A DNA stretch of 37,860 nucleotides, from assembly GCA_030427935.1 (NCBI GenBank), contig JAUICI010000015.1, positions 1 through 37,860 of the forward strand, in the 5' to 3' direction. Source of the DNA: Bacteroidia bacterium. Its GTDB lineage: Bacteria > Bacteroidota > Bacteroidia > Flavobacteriales_D > Crocinitomicaceae. Below are positions 1 to 6,782 of the stretch, one piece after another. Made by a program: the position numbers and the translations under genes. Within the stretch, counting starts at the first letter, position 1; each line of letters begins with the position of its first letter. The notes beneath the pieces were generated by a model that did not search any database, was not told the DNA's origin, and saw only the letters and a program-made list of their open reading frames with translations.

Positions 1-1
1 G

Positions 2-550
2 GGAGCCTACGCATTCACAACAGGTCTTTTGAAAAAGATTGGAATCAAAAATGAGATTGAAAATTGGAGAAAAATTAAGGATGAGAAAAAAACAGAATCC
101 TTTACAATTTATCATATCCTAAAAGATCTGGAAGAGGAAAAAATGATCAAAGAATTGGGTTATTCAGATGATAGTATCGCCTATGCTGCGCTGACTCAAA
201 GATTGAAATTGGATGAAGAAGAAAAGGATAGTTTAGAGTTTAAAAAACTACTGAAATTGGAATATAAAAATCAGCCTTTCCATATTTATGTCTACAAATA
301 CAAAAAGCACATCGACAAGAAGTATGCTTATGCAAAATCCAAAAATGAATGGGCTCTTGCGATGGTAGGCATCATGCCAGAAAACGAAGAGAAAAAGATT
401 CTTCCCGGATTAATTGAAATTGGAATTACTGTAAAAGTCAATGAGACAGAAGAGGAAGTCATCCAAGAAAAACTAAAAACCCTCCGATTTCTGGAAAGAG
501 AACGTGTTAGTTTGAATGATCGGGATTATGGGTATATGTATGATTATTAG
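2..550 (+). CDS. 3' end of an unidentified protein (5' truncated by window edge)
   Basis: The reading frame is open from base 2 and runs to TAG at 548-550, so the TTG at 29 is probably internal and the true start lies outside the window. The visible part (about 182 residues) begins GAYAFTTGLLKK and is rich in Lys and Glu, with helical-looking segments, no membrane segment and no signal visible in this part. It ends in RDYGYMYDY. I do not recognise a domain or catalytic motif. It is followed at once by a 7-nt tandem repeat and faces the minus-strand cysE operon, so it is the last gene of its transcript. Coding is likely from length and composition, but the function is unknown. Confidence 0.7.
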   Translation, partial: GAYAFTTGLLKKIGIKNEIENWRKIKDEKKTESFTIYHILKDLEEEKMIKELGYSDDSIAYAALTQRLKLDEEEKDSLEFKKLLKLEYKNQPFHIYVYKYKKHIDKKYAYAKSKNEWALAMVGIMPENEEKKILPGLIEIGITVKVNETEEEVIQEKLKTLRFLERERVSLNDRDYGYMYDY

Positions 551-558
551 GGGAGTTC

Positions 559-610
559 TAGGTTTTAGGTAATAGGTAATAGGTAATAATTAATAGGAAA
601 TAGGTATTAG
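559..610. repeat. Heptanucleotide tandem array, TAGGTAA family
   Basis: Consecutive 7-nt units all beginning TA can be read in register: TAGGTTT, TAGGTAA three times, TAATTAA, TAGGAAA, TAGGTAT. The array begins 8 nt after the stop of the upstream gene. The same word occurs as six perfect copies at 37031-37072, also directly after a plus-strand stop and between convergent genes. Confidence 0.9.
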
Positions 611-638
611 TCTGATTTATTTTTTTTGAATGATTTAA

Positions 639-701
639 ATGGGTAGGATTTTATTTTTGATGGCTTGTTTTATTCTGGGATGTTCTTGTGAATCGTTATA
701 A
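639..701 (+). CDS. Possible 20-aa micro-lipoprotein or lipoprotein remnant
   Basis: An ATG at 639 opens a 20-codon frame ending in TAA at 699-701. The peptide has a short basic start (MGR), a hydrophobic core, and a lipobox-like LGC at residues 13-15, leaving only six residues (CSCESL) after cleavage. This is either a very small lipoprotein, the 5' remnant of a decayed lipoprotein gene, or chance. Nothing downstream continues the frame. There is no clear promoter. It lies in a convergent intergenic gap between a heptamer array and a pyrimidine-rich tract, which argues for caution. Confidence 0.2.
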   Translation: MGRILFLMACFILGCSCESL

Positions 702-754
702 TGAAAATCTTTCCATTCACTTTTTCCTTTTCCCCTTTTACTTCTTACTTCATT

Positions 755-1585
755 TCACACTAAAGCAATCCCATCTGCTTCAATCTTGATAAGCTTTTGC
801 TTGTAGAGGTTCCCAATGGCTCTTTTGAATGCTTTTTTACTGATTCCGAATTCGGTATTGATGTCTTCGGGGTCTGACTTATCGTTAAATGCTAAGTAAC
901 CTTCGGCTTCTTTTAATTTATCCAAAATAAGTTGCGAATGAGGATCCACGCTTGCTTTATAGCCTATAGGGTCTAAAGAAATATCAATTTTACCGTCTTC
1001 TCTGACCTGTTTAACATAGGCTTTCATTTGATCCCCAACACGCACATTCTTGTGCAAGTCTGAATGAAAAACAAGCCCTCTGTAGAGGTCATTTACAATA
1101 CAAAAAACACCCAAATCAGAAACTTCATAGAACATGATATCTACTTCTTGTCCTGCTTCAACTTTGATATCTTCGAAATACAGGAAATCATTGACTTTAC
1201 AAGATCCTATCAATCGATCCGTTTCTTCATCCAAGGTTAAAAAAACGACATGCTTTTCACCTTCATGCATTTCTTTGATCTGCTCAGCATAAGGAACCAT
1301 GAGGTCTTTCGGCAAGCCCCAATCCATGAACACGCCATATTGCGAAACCGCTTTCACTTCTAACAAAGCAAATTCCTCAAGCAACATCTTAGGTCTTTTG
1401 GTAGTGGCAATGATTCGGTCCTCGGAATCTGTATAAACAAAAACCTCTACCTCACTACCAATAGTCATGTCTTCCGTCACATAAGCGTTTGGAAGCAAAA
1501 CTTCTTTTTCTTCATCGTCAATCAAGTACAAACCATTCTCCGTTTGTCTTGTGACTTTCAATTTATTGATCAGACCTAATTCCAT
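755..1585 (-). CDS. cvfB: CvfB/YitL-family S1 RNA-binding protein
   Basis: Predicted 276-aa cytoplasmic protein of the CvfB (conserved virulence factor B) family. The visible architecture is consecutive OB-fold/S1-like units (GLYLIDDEEKEVLLPNAY; VSQYGVFMDWGLPKDLMVP; SDLGVFCIVNDLYRGLVFHSDL followed by VKQVREDGKIDISLDP) and a C-terminal winged helix (GISKKAFKRAIGNLYKQKLI). In Staphylococcus and Streptococcus relatives the family binds RNA and affects expression of other genes; the precise role in Bacteroidota is not established. The frame is open to a TTG at 1606, but the ATG at 1585 (MELGLINKL) is the more credible start. The cysM stop is only 6 nt from the TTG and 27 nt from the ATG, so this is the third gene of the cysE-cysM operon. 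Confidence 0.88.
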   Translation of the reverse strand: MELGLINKLKVTRQTENGLYLIDDEEKEVLLPNAYVTEDMTIGSEVEVFVYTDSEDRIIATTKRPKMLLEEFALLEVKAVSQYGVFMDWGLPKDLMVPYAEQIKEMHEGEKHVVFLTLDEETDRLIGSCKVNDFLYFEDIKVEAGQEVDIMFYEVSDLGVFCIVNDLYRGLVFHSDLHKNVRVGDQMKAYVKQVREDGKIDISLDPIGYKASVDPHSQLILDKLKEAEGYLAFNDKSDPEDINTEFGISKKAFKRAIGNLYKQKLIKIEADGIALV

Positions 1586-1612
1586 ACTGTTGGCAAAGGT
1601 AGTCAAAGGATT

Positions 1613-2506
1613 TTAGGCATCAAACAGGTCGGACGACAAATAGCGGTCTCCCCGATCACAAACAATGCTGACGATTACTCCTTTTTTCAATTCTTGAGCC
1701 AATTTCAAAGCAACAAAAGCCGCTCCACCAGAACTCATCCCGGCGAAAACCCCAGCTTCTACTGCCAATGCACGAGCCTGTTCCCTAGCCTGATCTTCTG
1801 AAACATCGATGATCTGATCCACTTTTGAGGCATTAAAAATTTCGGGCAAATATTCTTTTGGCCACCTTCGAATACCTGGGATTTTGGAATCTTCTGTGGG
1901 TTGAACCCCAACTATTTGAACCTTTTTATTCTTTTCTTTTAAAAAAGTTGAAGTCCCCATGATCGTTCCAGTAGTCCCCATTGCCGAGACAAAATGTGTG
2001 ACTTTACCTTTGGTGTCTTTCCAGATTTCCGGACCAGTTGACTTAAAATGTGCTTTCCAATTATCATTATTGGAAAATTGATTCAATAAAGTATAACCTT
2101 CTTCATCCGCCAATTTCATGGCAAAATCTCTTGCCCCTTCTATTCCTTTATTGGCATCGGTCAAAATAACATTTGCGCCATAAGCTCGCATTGTTTTCAC
2201 TCGTTCAATCGTAGAATTTTCGGGCATAACCAAAGTCATTTTAACCCCAAGTTGTGAGCCGATAAGGGCTAAAGCAATCCCAGTATTTCCGCTCGTAGCC
2301 TCTACTACTGTGTCTCCCTTTTTTAGTTCGTTTCTTTTTAAGGCCGATTGGATCATGTTTAATGCAGCACGATCTTTTACCGAACCACCGGGATTATTCC
2401 CCTCCAATTTGACATACCATTTTACTTTTCGATTTCCAGTTAAATGACTCAAATCCACCAAGGGGGTTTTCCCAATTTGCTCAATGATTCCTTTAGCTTG
2501 CGACAT
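1613..2506 (-). CDS. cysM: Cysteine synthase B (O-acetylserine sulfhydrylase)
   Basis: 297-aa PLP-dependent enzyme of fold type II that makes L-cysteine from O-acetyl-L-serine and sulfide (CysM enzymes can also use thiosulfate). Visible motifs: PLP lysine K44 in [10 protein letters not shown], the substrate-binding TSGNTG loop at 71-76, and the phosphate-binding GTTGT loop at about 177-181. Length and the short, ungapped sequence fit CysM rather than the longer CysK. The ATG start at 2506 lies inside the end of cysE (14-nt overlap), so the two are translationally coupled, pairing the serine acetyltransferase with the enzyme that consumes its product. Regulation is expected from the attenuator upstream of cysE. 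Confidence 0.95.
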   Translation of the reverse strand: MSQAKGIIEQIGKTPLVDLSHLTGNRKVKWYVKLEGNNPGGSVKDRAALNMIQSALKRNELKKGDTVVEATSGNTGIALALIGSQLGVKMTLVMPENSTIERVKTMRAYGANVILTDANKGIEGARDFAMKLADEEGYTLLNQFSNNDNWKAHFKSTGPEIWKDTKGKVTHFVSAMGTTGTIMGTSTFLKEKNKKVQIVGVQPTEDSKIPGIRRWPKEYLPEIFNASKVDQIIDVSEDQAREQARALAVEAGVFAGMSSGGAAFVALKLAQELKKGVIVSIVCDRGDRYLSSDLFDA

Positions 2507-3233
2507 TTTTCTTTTTAATTATGTTTTCATATTTATGGATCACATTCGAATAGGCAGGAACGGATTCCGTAATCCAAACATTGGCACCGATAGTACTATT
2601 CTCTCCAATAATTGTATCTCCTCCTAAAATAGTAGCATTTGCGTAAATAACGACATTATCTTCCACTGTGGGGTGTCTTTTCTTTCCAAGCATTCCCTTT
2701 GAAATATGAAATGCTCCTAGAGTCACTCCTTGATAAATCTTGACATTATTTTTTATGATTACCGTCTCTCCAATAACAGTTCCCGTCGCATGATCAATGA
2801 AAAATGAATCTCCAATTGTAGCTCCAGGATGAATATCCGTTCCGGTAACACTATGTGCATACTCTGTCATCATCCGTGGTAAAACTGGAACATCCAATTG
2901 ATACAAGACATGCGCTAACCGGTAAATCGATATTGCTTGAAAACCGGGATATGCCAAATACACCTCATCCAAAGACTTTGCTGCCGGATCATTCGCTTCA
3001 ATTGCTCGTGCATCCAAATCCAATTTCACTCGAACCTCATCTAATTGCTCAAAAAACCTTCCCCAAACTGTTTCTGCATCGGCTAAACCAAGTTTTTCAA
3101 AAACATTTAAGAAGTTTGATCGAACCTCATCATAATGATACTCTCGCTCAACCTCATCTTCAAACAAACCGTAAAATAGGTCTTCCGTTAATTCATCAAC
3201 TTCTCTTTTGACTCGCAAATTATACTTCTTCAT
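2493..3233 (-). CDS. cysE: Serine O-acetyltransferase
   Basis: 246-aa left-handed beta-helix acetyltransferase that converts L-serine and acetyl-CoA to O-acetylserine, the committed step of cysteine synthesis. The N-terminal helical part (residues 1-110) is followed by hexapeptide repeats from about residue 133 ([20 protein letters not shown] to PAYSNV). The catalytic-type Asp/His pair is visible at D147-H148 in [12 protein letters not shown]. The C-terminus (IIKKKNVAS) does not end in the Ile that docks into CysK in enterobacteria, so a classical cysteine synthase complex is not predicted. It is the first enzyme gene of the operon; its ATG lies about 120 nt downstream of the attenuator terminator and 16 nt downstream of a 10-bp hairpin. 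Confidence 0.93.
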   Translation of the reverse strand: MKKYNLRVKREVDELTEDLFYGLFEDEVEREYHYDEVRSNFLNVFEKLGLADAETVWGRFFEQLDEVRVKLDLDARAIEANDPAAKSLDEVYLAYPGFQAISIYRLAHVLYQLDVPVLPRMMTEYAHSVTGTDIHPGATIGDSFFIDHATGTVIGETVIIKNNVKIYQGVTLGAFHISKGMLGKKRHPTVEDNVVIYANATILGGDTIIGENSTIGANVWITESVPAYSNVIHKYENIIKKKNVAS

Positions 3234-3249
3234 ACTTTCCCATTAAACT

Positions 3250-3298
3250 AGCGCTCGTTTCCAACGAGTGCTAAAAATTCCAGGCGATTCAAACGCCC
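3250..3298. repeat. REP-like hairpins in the cysE 5' leader
   Basis: AGCGCTCGTT at 3250-3259 pairs with AACGAGTGCT at 3263-3272 around a 3-nt loop (10 bp with one wobble). Next to it, GGCG at 3283-3286 and CGCC at 3295-3298 form a second short dyad. Both lie in the transcribed leader between the attenuator and the cysE ATG. They look like a dispersed palindromic repeat rather than a terminator, since no U-tract follows on the minus strand. Confidence 0.6.
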
Positions 3299-3352
3299 CT
3301 AATAAAAATAAATACCAAACACTAAAGCAGTAAAAACAAAAAACACTTAAAC

Positions 3353-3384
3353 AAAAAAAAGCCCCTGATTTCTCAGAGGCTTTT
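3353..3384 (-). terminator. Intrinsic terminator of the cys attenuator
   Basis: Reading the minus strand, AGCCTCTGA (3381 to 3373), loop GAAA (3372 to 3369) and TCAGGGGCT (3368 to 3360) form a 9-bp stem with a single G-U wobble, extended by three A-U pairs, followed by an uninterrupted T-run to 3353. It lies 26 nt downstream of the stop codon of the Cys-rich leader peptide and upstream of cysE, on the same strand. Its 5' arm is also complementary to GGAGGCT inside the leader coding sequence (3432 to 3426), so the hairpin can be disrupted by an alternative pairing. Confidence 0.9.
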
Positions 3385-3410
3385 GATATATAATTAATCT
3401 TTTAAAAAAA

Positions 3411-3485
3411 TTAAATACAGTGCTTAGCCTCCGTTCGGGGGGAACAAAAACAAAGACAACATGTATTTAATTTTAAAGCGTTCAT
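3411..3485 (-). CDS. Cysteine-rich leader peptide of the cysE-cysM attenuator
   Basis: A 24-codon frame from ATG (3485) to TAA (3413-3411) that contains five UGU cysteine codons, at residues 9, 10, 12, 14 and 23; the cluster reads NTCCLCFCSP. The start codon lies about 18 nt downstream of a consensus promoter, so the RNA leader before it is very short. The sequence around the Ser-Pro codons (CCCCCC, 3442-3437), the Thr-Glu-Ala codons (GGAGGCT, 3432-3426) and the terminator 5' arm (AGCCTCT, 3381-3375) supplies segments 1, 2 and 3 of a classical attenuator. The inferred role is sensing charged tRNA-Cys by ribosome stalling, not making a functional peptide. It is too short for normal gene callers. 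The inference rests on sequence alone. Confidence 0.82.
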   Translation of the reverse strand: MNALKLNTCCLCFCSPRTEAKHCI

Positions 3486-3502
3486 TTCTACTTTCTTGGA
3501 GA

Positions 3503-3532
3503 CAAAGTTAATTCAATTTTTTTTCTTGTCAA
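3503..3532 (-). promoter_or_regulatory. Promoter of the cys leader/cysE operon
   Basis: On the minus strand, TTG (3532-3530, in GGGTTGAC) and TAACTTTG (3510-3503) are separated by exactly 19 nt. This matches the Bacteroidota -33/-7 consensus (TTG and TAnnTTTG) without mismatch. Transcription should begin a few bases before the leader ATG at 3485. Confidence 0.85.
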
Positions 3533-3575
3533 CCCGATGATAAAAATTTAACATAAAAGTTAAGTTCTATTTTTA

Positions 3576-3667
3576 GTTGCGTCCCAAAAGCTATCGCGAC
3601 AAATTGTTAGTTCCGATTTGTAATCGGGACAAAACAGCACATAAGGTCCGGATTAAAAATCCGAACC
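3576..3667. repeat. REP-like cluster with two strong hairpins
   Basis: GTTCCGATT/AATCGGGAC (3610-3618 with 3622-3630; 9 bp, one wobble, loop TGT) and GGTCCGGATT/AATCCGAACC (3645-3654 with 3658-3667; 10 bp, one mismatch) stand side by side, preceded by GCGTCCCAAAAGCTATCGCGAC at 3579-3600. They sit between the end of the M42 peptidase gene (3681) and the cys promoter. Neither has a T-run. They resemble dispersed palindromic elements and may also stabilise the 3' end of the upstream mRNA. Confidence 0.65.
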
Positions 3668-3680
3668 AACTTAGATCCAA

Positions 3681-4604
3681 CTATAGCTCTCGCATCAACA
3701 ACTCATACATCGCAATCATGGATTCGATATCACTTTTATGAACAATCTCATCTGGCGTATGCACGTGATCTTCTGGAGCACCAATAAAACACCAATCAAT
3801 TGGCAAATAGGATTTTTGTAATGCGGTACCATCACTTCCTCCTGCACTTTCCACTTCCAATTGGTATTTGATATCTGATTTTGATGCGATGTCTACTATT
3901 CTGTCAACATATTTCTTTCTCGGAATCCCTGAATCTCTCAATGAAATAGCTACTCCTCCATTATGTTTTACTCCGTTTGTAACCCAAGTAATATCGGATA
4001 TCAGCGCTTGTCGACAACCATATTCCTCATACAAATACTTTGCACAGAAAGCCACACTTACACCTCCATGTTCTTCATAAGTTGAAAAAACAATCGCCCC
4101 ATTCTCAAGTGTTTCAGCAACCTTTAATGCAGAATACACACCTAAACGGTTATCCATGTAGGGTGACTGAATATATTCTTCTGTTTCTCGGAAATTTGGT
4201 TTGAAAGACAAGCAGGTTCCTCGATCAATTTCGCGGTCAAAAACATATTGGATTTTCATCTCATTATTGTCGTTCTCCAAGACCATCAATTCGGTTTCGA
4301 TCTTTCCTTTTGAATCCTCTCCAACCAAGGCTTTTCCATCAATAATTTTTGGTCCTCCTACCTTGATCAACTCTTTCTCATAACCTGTTGTATAACCAAT
4401 CGTATCAGTATGCGCATAAATAGCGGTTCTTGGTTTGCCAAAAACTAAGATCAGACAATCCTGAAAATCTTCTCCTTCAACAATTTTAGGTTGAACTTTC
4501 CAATTGGATGCGTGCGCTTTCACGTAGTTTAAGATAAAGTCTTTTATCCGACTCTCGTCTCCAGACACTCCTTGTACTTCTACTAATTTCTTTAATAGTT
4601 CCAT
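3681..4604 (-). CDS. M42-family metallopeptidase
   Basis: 307-aa cytoplasmic protein with the metal-ligand pattern of the M42 (glutamyl aminopeptidase/tetrahedral aminopeptidase) family: H65-x-D67 in AHTDT, bridging D151 in SPYMDNR, catalytic Glu pair E177-E178 in TYEEHGG, D204 in SDITW and H282 in VHTPDE. Family members remove N-terminal residues from peptides as large self-compartmentalised complexes; the substrate here is not evident. It is somewhat short for M42 (often about 340-360 residues). ATG start at 4604 overlaps the stop of the YigZ gene by one base, so the two genes form an operon. Two REP-like hairpins follow its stop codon. Confidence 0.85.
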   Translation of the reverse strand: MELLKKLVEVQGVSGDESRIKDFILNYVKAHASNWKVQPKIVEGEDFQDCLILVFGKPRTAIYAHTDTIGYTTGYEKELIKVGGPKIIDGKALVGEDSKGKIETELMVLENDNNEMKIQYVFDREIDRGTCLSFKPNFRETEEYIQSPYMDNRLGVYSALKVAETLENGAIVFSTYEEHGGVSVAFCAKYLYEEYGCRQALISDITWVTNGVKHNGGVAISLRDSGIPRKKYVDRIVDIASKSDIKYQLEVESAGGSDGTALQKSYLPIDWCFIGAPEDHVHTPDEIVHKSDIESMIAMYELLMREL

Positions 4605-5212
4605 TATATGATTTCTTGTTTTATCAAGTCTACGCTCTCAAATCCCTCCAATTTCGATTTTATGAAATCTACTTGATCCAATTCAATTTCTACTCCCAAG
4701 GTACAATCTGCTTCCATTATCTGCTTCACAATATTCAATTGATTTTCTTTCAAGAGATTCATCACCATGGGCATGTCTTCATAATTACAGTTAAACTCAA
4801 TCATTTGTTTAACGGTATCCTCAAATATATCGGCTTGTTCAAGAGCATCTTTAGCTGCAGCTTTATATGCCGTAATTAAGCCTCCTACTCCCAATTTTGT
4901 TCCCCAAAAATAACGTACTACGATTATTAAGACATTGGTTAACTCGAAGGACTCGATCTGACCTAAAATGGGTTTTCCAGCAGAATTTGAAGGTTCTCCA
5001 TCATCATTCGCTCTAAAGTGATTACGATCATAACCCAACATCCAAGCATAACAGTGGTGACGCGCATCGTGGTATTCCTTCCGGATTATTTCCTGAGCCT
5101 CCTTGATTTGCTCTTCCGTTCTCACAGGAAGCGCTATTCCAATAAATTTGGACCCTTTCTCCTTGTAAAAACCTTCTGACCTATTTTTTATGGTTTTATA
5201 TCTTTTCGTCAT
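4604..5212 (-). CDS. YigZ/IMPACT-family protein
   Basis: 202-aa protein with the UPF0029 (Impact N-terminal) domain in residues 1-120, shown by SKFIGIALPV, YHDARHHCYAW, DDGEPSNSAGKPIL and RYFWGTKLGVGGLITAYKAAA, followed by a small C-terminal DUF1949-like ferredoxin-like domain (CNYEDMPMVMNLLKE). This is a widely conserved family; eukaryotic IMPACT regulates GCN2, but the bacterial biochemical function is unsettled. It is the promoter-proximal gene of a two-gene unit with the M42 peptidase (1-nt overlap, TAATG). A TAAATTTG box lies 14 nt upstream of the start. Confidence 0.92.
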   Translation of the reverse strand: MTKRYKTIKNRSEGFYKEKGSKFIGIALPVRTEEQIKEAQEIIRKEYHDARHHCYAWMLGYDRNHFRANDDGEPSNSAGKPILGQIESFELTNVLIIVVRYFWGTKLGVGGLITAYKAAAKDALEQADIFEDTVKQMIEFNCNYEDMPMVMNLLKENQLNIVKQIMEADCTLGVEIELDQVDFIKSKLEGFESVDLIKQEII

Positions 5213-5225
5213 CTTGGATATCCCG

Positions 5226-5233
5226 CAAATTTA
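5226..5233 (-). promoter_or_regulatory. Candidate -7 box for the yigZ-M42 unit
   Basis: TAAATTTG on the minus strand fits TAnnTTTG perfectly and ends 14 nt before the yigZ ATG. No TTG sits at the expected 18-21 nt spacing, so only half of the promoter is convincing. Confidence 0.4.
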
Positions 5234-5300
5234 AATAAATTGTCCTTGCATGAATAAAGACTGAATGAACTAAAGACTTTTTAACCAATAACCAAGAACC

Positions 5301-5352
5301 CGTTCGACAGGCTCAGGGCAAGCTTAGAACTTAGAACTTAGAACTTAGAACC
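5301..5352. repeat. TTCGACAGGCTCAGGG element plus (CTTAGAA)4 array
   Basis: CGTTCGACAGGCTCAGGGC (5301-5319) is followed directly by four copies of CTTAGAA (5323-5350). The block ends within 9 nt of the ATG at 5359. The first part recurs in inverse orientation at 33812-33830, again followed by 7-nt periodic DNA and again just upstream of a start codon. Confidence 0.8.
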
Positions 5353-5358
5353 AATATA

Positions 5359-5868
5359 ATGAAATACACATCCTTCATCCGTGGAATTAATGTATCCGGA
5401 AAGAACATTGTAAAAATGGCTGATTTTAGACTTGAATTGGAAAAAGCAGGCTTAGAAGATGTCCAAACTTATATTCAAAGTGGCAATGTTGTGAGCAACA
5501 GCAAGAGTGAGAGTGAGGAGGTTTCGAAGACAATTGTGGGGGTATTAAAAGATCATTTTGATGTAAACGTGCCCGTGATGACAATGGATTTGGACTATTT
5601 GAAAAAGGTTATAGCATCCAATCCATACAAAAATGAGGACCCAAAGAAAACGGCCATTGGCTTTCTTAATAAAACACCAGAAATGATGGATTTACCAGGA
5701 ATAAAAGATGAGAAATATGCGATTGGTGATCAATGCATTTATCTTTTTTACCCGAGTGGAATGGGAAAGTCCAAGTTGAGCAATGCGCTAATTGAAAAGA
5801 AAATGGAGGTTGTCTCCACCATGCGAAATTTGAATACTTGTAATAAAATGCTGGATTTGATGGGTTGA
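5359..5868 (+). CDS. DUF1697 family protein
   Basis: 169-aa cytoplasmic protein matching the DUF1697 signature: N-terminal SFIRGINVSGKNIVKMADFR, central VQTYIQSGNVVSNSKS, and a C-terminal STMRNLNTCNKMLDL, which corresponds to the family's TxRNWxTxxKL. The structure is known from structural genomics (two alpha/beta modules), but no function is established. The full expected length is present. Its 5' flank is made of a repeat element and heptamer array, so the native promoter is not obvious. The next gene starts 34 nt downstream. Confidence 0.93.
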   Translation: MKYTSFIRGINVSGKNIVKMADFRLELEKAGLEDVQTYIQSGNVVSNSKSESEEVSKTIVGVLKDHFDVNVPVMTMDLDYLKKVIASNPYKNEDPKKTAIGFLNKTPEMMDLPGIKDEKYAIGDQCIYLFYPSGMGKSKLSNALIEKKMEVVSTMRNLNTCNKMLDLMG

Positions 5869-5901
5869 TGTTTTAATGTGAAAATGTGCTAATTTTGGAT
5901 T

Positions 5902-6357
5902 ATGAGTAAACTTCACCTATCTGCTGTAATCGTTGGACTTCTTCTTGGTTATTTTTATTTAGATATAATTTCACAGGGTGTCTATTTATTTTTTGGACCA
6001 CAGTTGATGACACCTTTATTAAGCTTTGGAAATTGGGTAAATTTATTAGCCTTATTTCTATTTATTATTGTACCTCATGTTCTAGCGGTATTTATTTTTT
6101 CTAGAATAGCTTTGAATTCGATGAAAAAGACTGATCCTTTTAAATTGTCCATCGTTTATTTTGGAATTTCAGAAACAATTGGGACTCTTCTAAGACAAAG
6201 AATCGAAAATCCTGACATAGATTTCAAAATGATTCTAATGCAACTTTTCGTAGTTTTTTTCTTTGGGTCAATATTCTCCATTATAATCGCTTCATATTTT
6301 GGAAACAAACGAAAAAAGAAACTATCCAAAAACTCAGAAATCATCGATGAAAAATAA
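5902..6357 (+). CDS. Hypothetical four-helix membrane protein
   Basis: 151-aa integral inner-membrane protein of unknown family. Hydrophobic segments lie near residues 6-28, 44-70, 86-98 (weaker) and 106-134, and the tail is strongly basic (FGNKRKKKLSKNSEIIDEK). No catalytic motif or recognised domain. Its end overlaps the ATG of the following small membrane protein by 11 nt, suggesting the pair is translated and possibly acts together. A TAATTTTG box lies only 4 nt before the ATG, so a leaderless message is conceivable but unproven; that same stretch is part of a 7-nt periodic tract. Confidence 0.75.
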   Translation: MSKLHLSAVIVGLLLGYFYLDIISQGVYLFFGPQLMTPLLSFGNWVNLLALFLFIIVPHVLAVFIFSRIALNSMKKTDPFKLSIVYFGISETIGTLLRQRIENPDIDFKMILMQLFVVFFFGSIFSIIIASYFGNKRKKKLSKNSEIIDEK

Positions 6358-6766
6358 AACCTTACTTATCTTATATTCGGCTCTTTCTTTTCCTTTCTTT
6401 TTGCTTGGACTGTTCAACTATGGGAAAGAATTGGATATTTCCATGCATGACACCTATATCGTGGTTGACACGATGCCATTCTTCTTCTTTTTTGGGGTAT
6501 TTGGTTTAATTCATTTGGTGATTTATGGTTTACTGAGATCGAGACAAACCCTTAAATTGCTGGATAGGATTATTCTTTTTGTTCATCTAACAAGTCTATT
6601 TTTAATTGTATATGCGATTTATGGGATACTCTCCATCACACTAGAAAACTACAGAAGTAATTTTCAAATCTATGATTACCTTTTTATGACTGGCTTCATT
6701 GGATTGATTGGAAATCTCTTTCTTCAAATTCCGAATGCTCTGTTTTCAAAAAGAAAGAAAATTTAG
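6347..6766 (+). CDS. Small membrane protein with a cytochrome-oxidase-like HDTY-VV motif
   Basis: 139-aa integral membrane protein. The frame is open to an ATG at 6299, but the ATG at 6347 (MKNKTLLILYS), which overlaps the upstream gene by 11 nt, is preferred because it starts directly at the first hydrophobic helix. Four hydrophobic segments are seen. After the first helix the sequence DISMHDTYIVVDTMPFFFFFG recalls helix X of heme-copper oxidase subunit I (D-x-x-HDTYYVVAHFHYVL), but the heme-ligand HFH is replaced by TMP, so a heme site is not predicted. The function is unknown. It converges on the TPR gene with a 16-nt gap. Confidence 0.78.
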   Translation: MKNKTLLILYSALSFPFFLLGLFNYGKELDISMHDTYIVVDTMPFFFFFGVFGLIHLVIYGLLRSRQTLKLLDRIILFVHLTSLFLIVYAIYGILSITLENYRSNFQIYDYLFMTGFIGLIGNLFLQIPNALFSKRKKI

Positions 6767-6782
6767 TTCTTCGCCTTTTCGA

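Noticed and set aside
1586-1606. TTG start for cvfB
   Set aside because: The ATG at 1585 is in frame and begins the conserved MELG segment.
2855-3211. 118-aa plus-strand ORF inside cysE
   Set aside because: Antisense shadow of a well-supported serine acetyltransferase gene; no start context and no recognisable composition.
5890-5897. Promoter TAATTTTG for the membrane protein gene at 5902
   Set aside because: It lies only 4 nt before the ATG with a 22-nt spacing to TTG and sits in 7-nt periodic DNA, so it was not called as a promoter feature.
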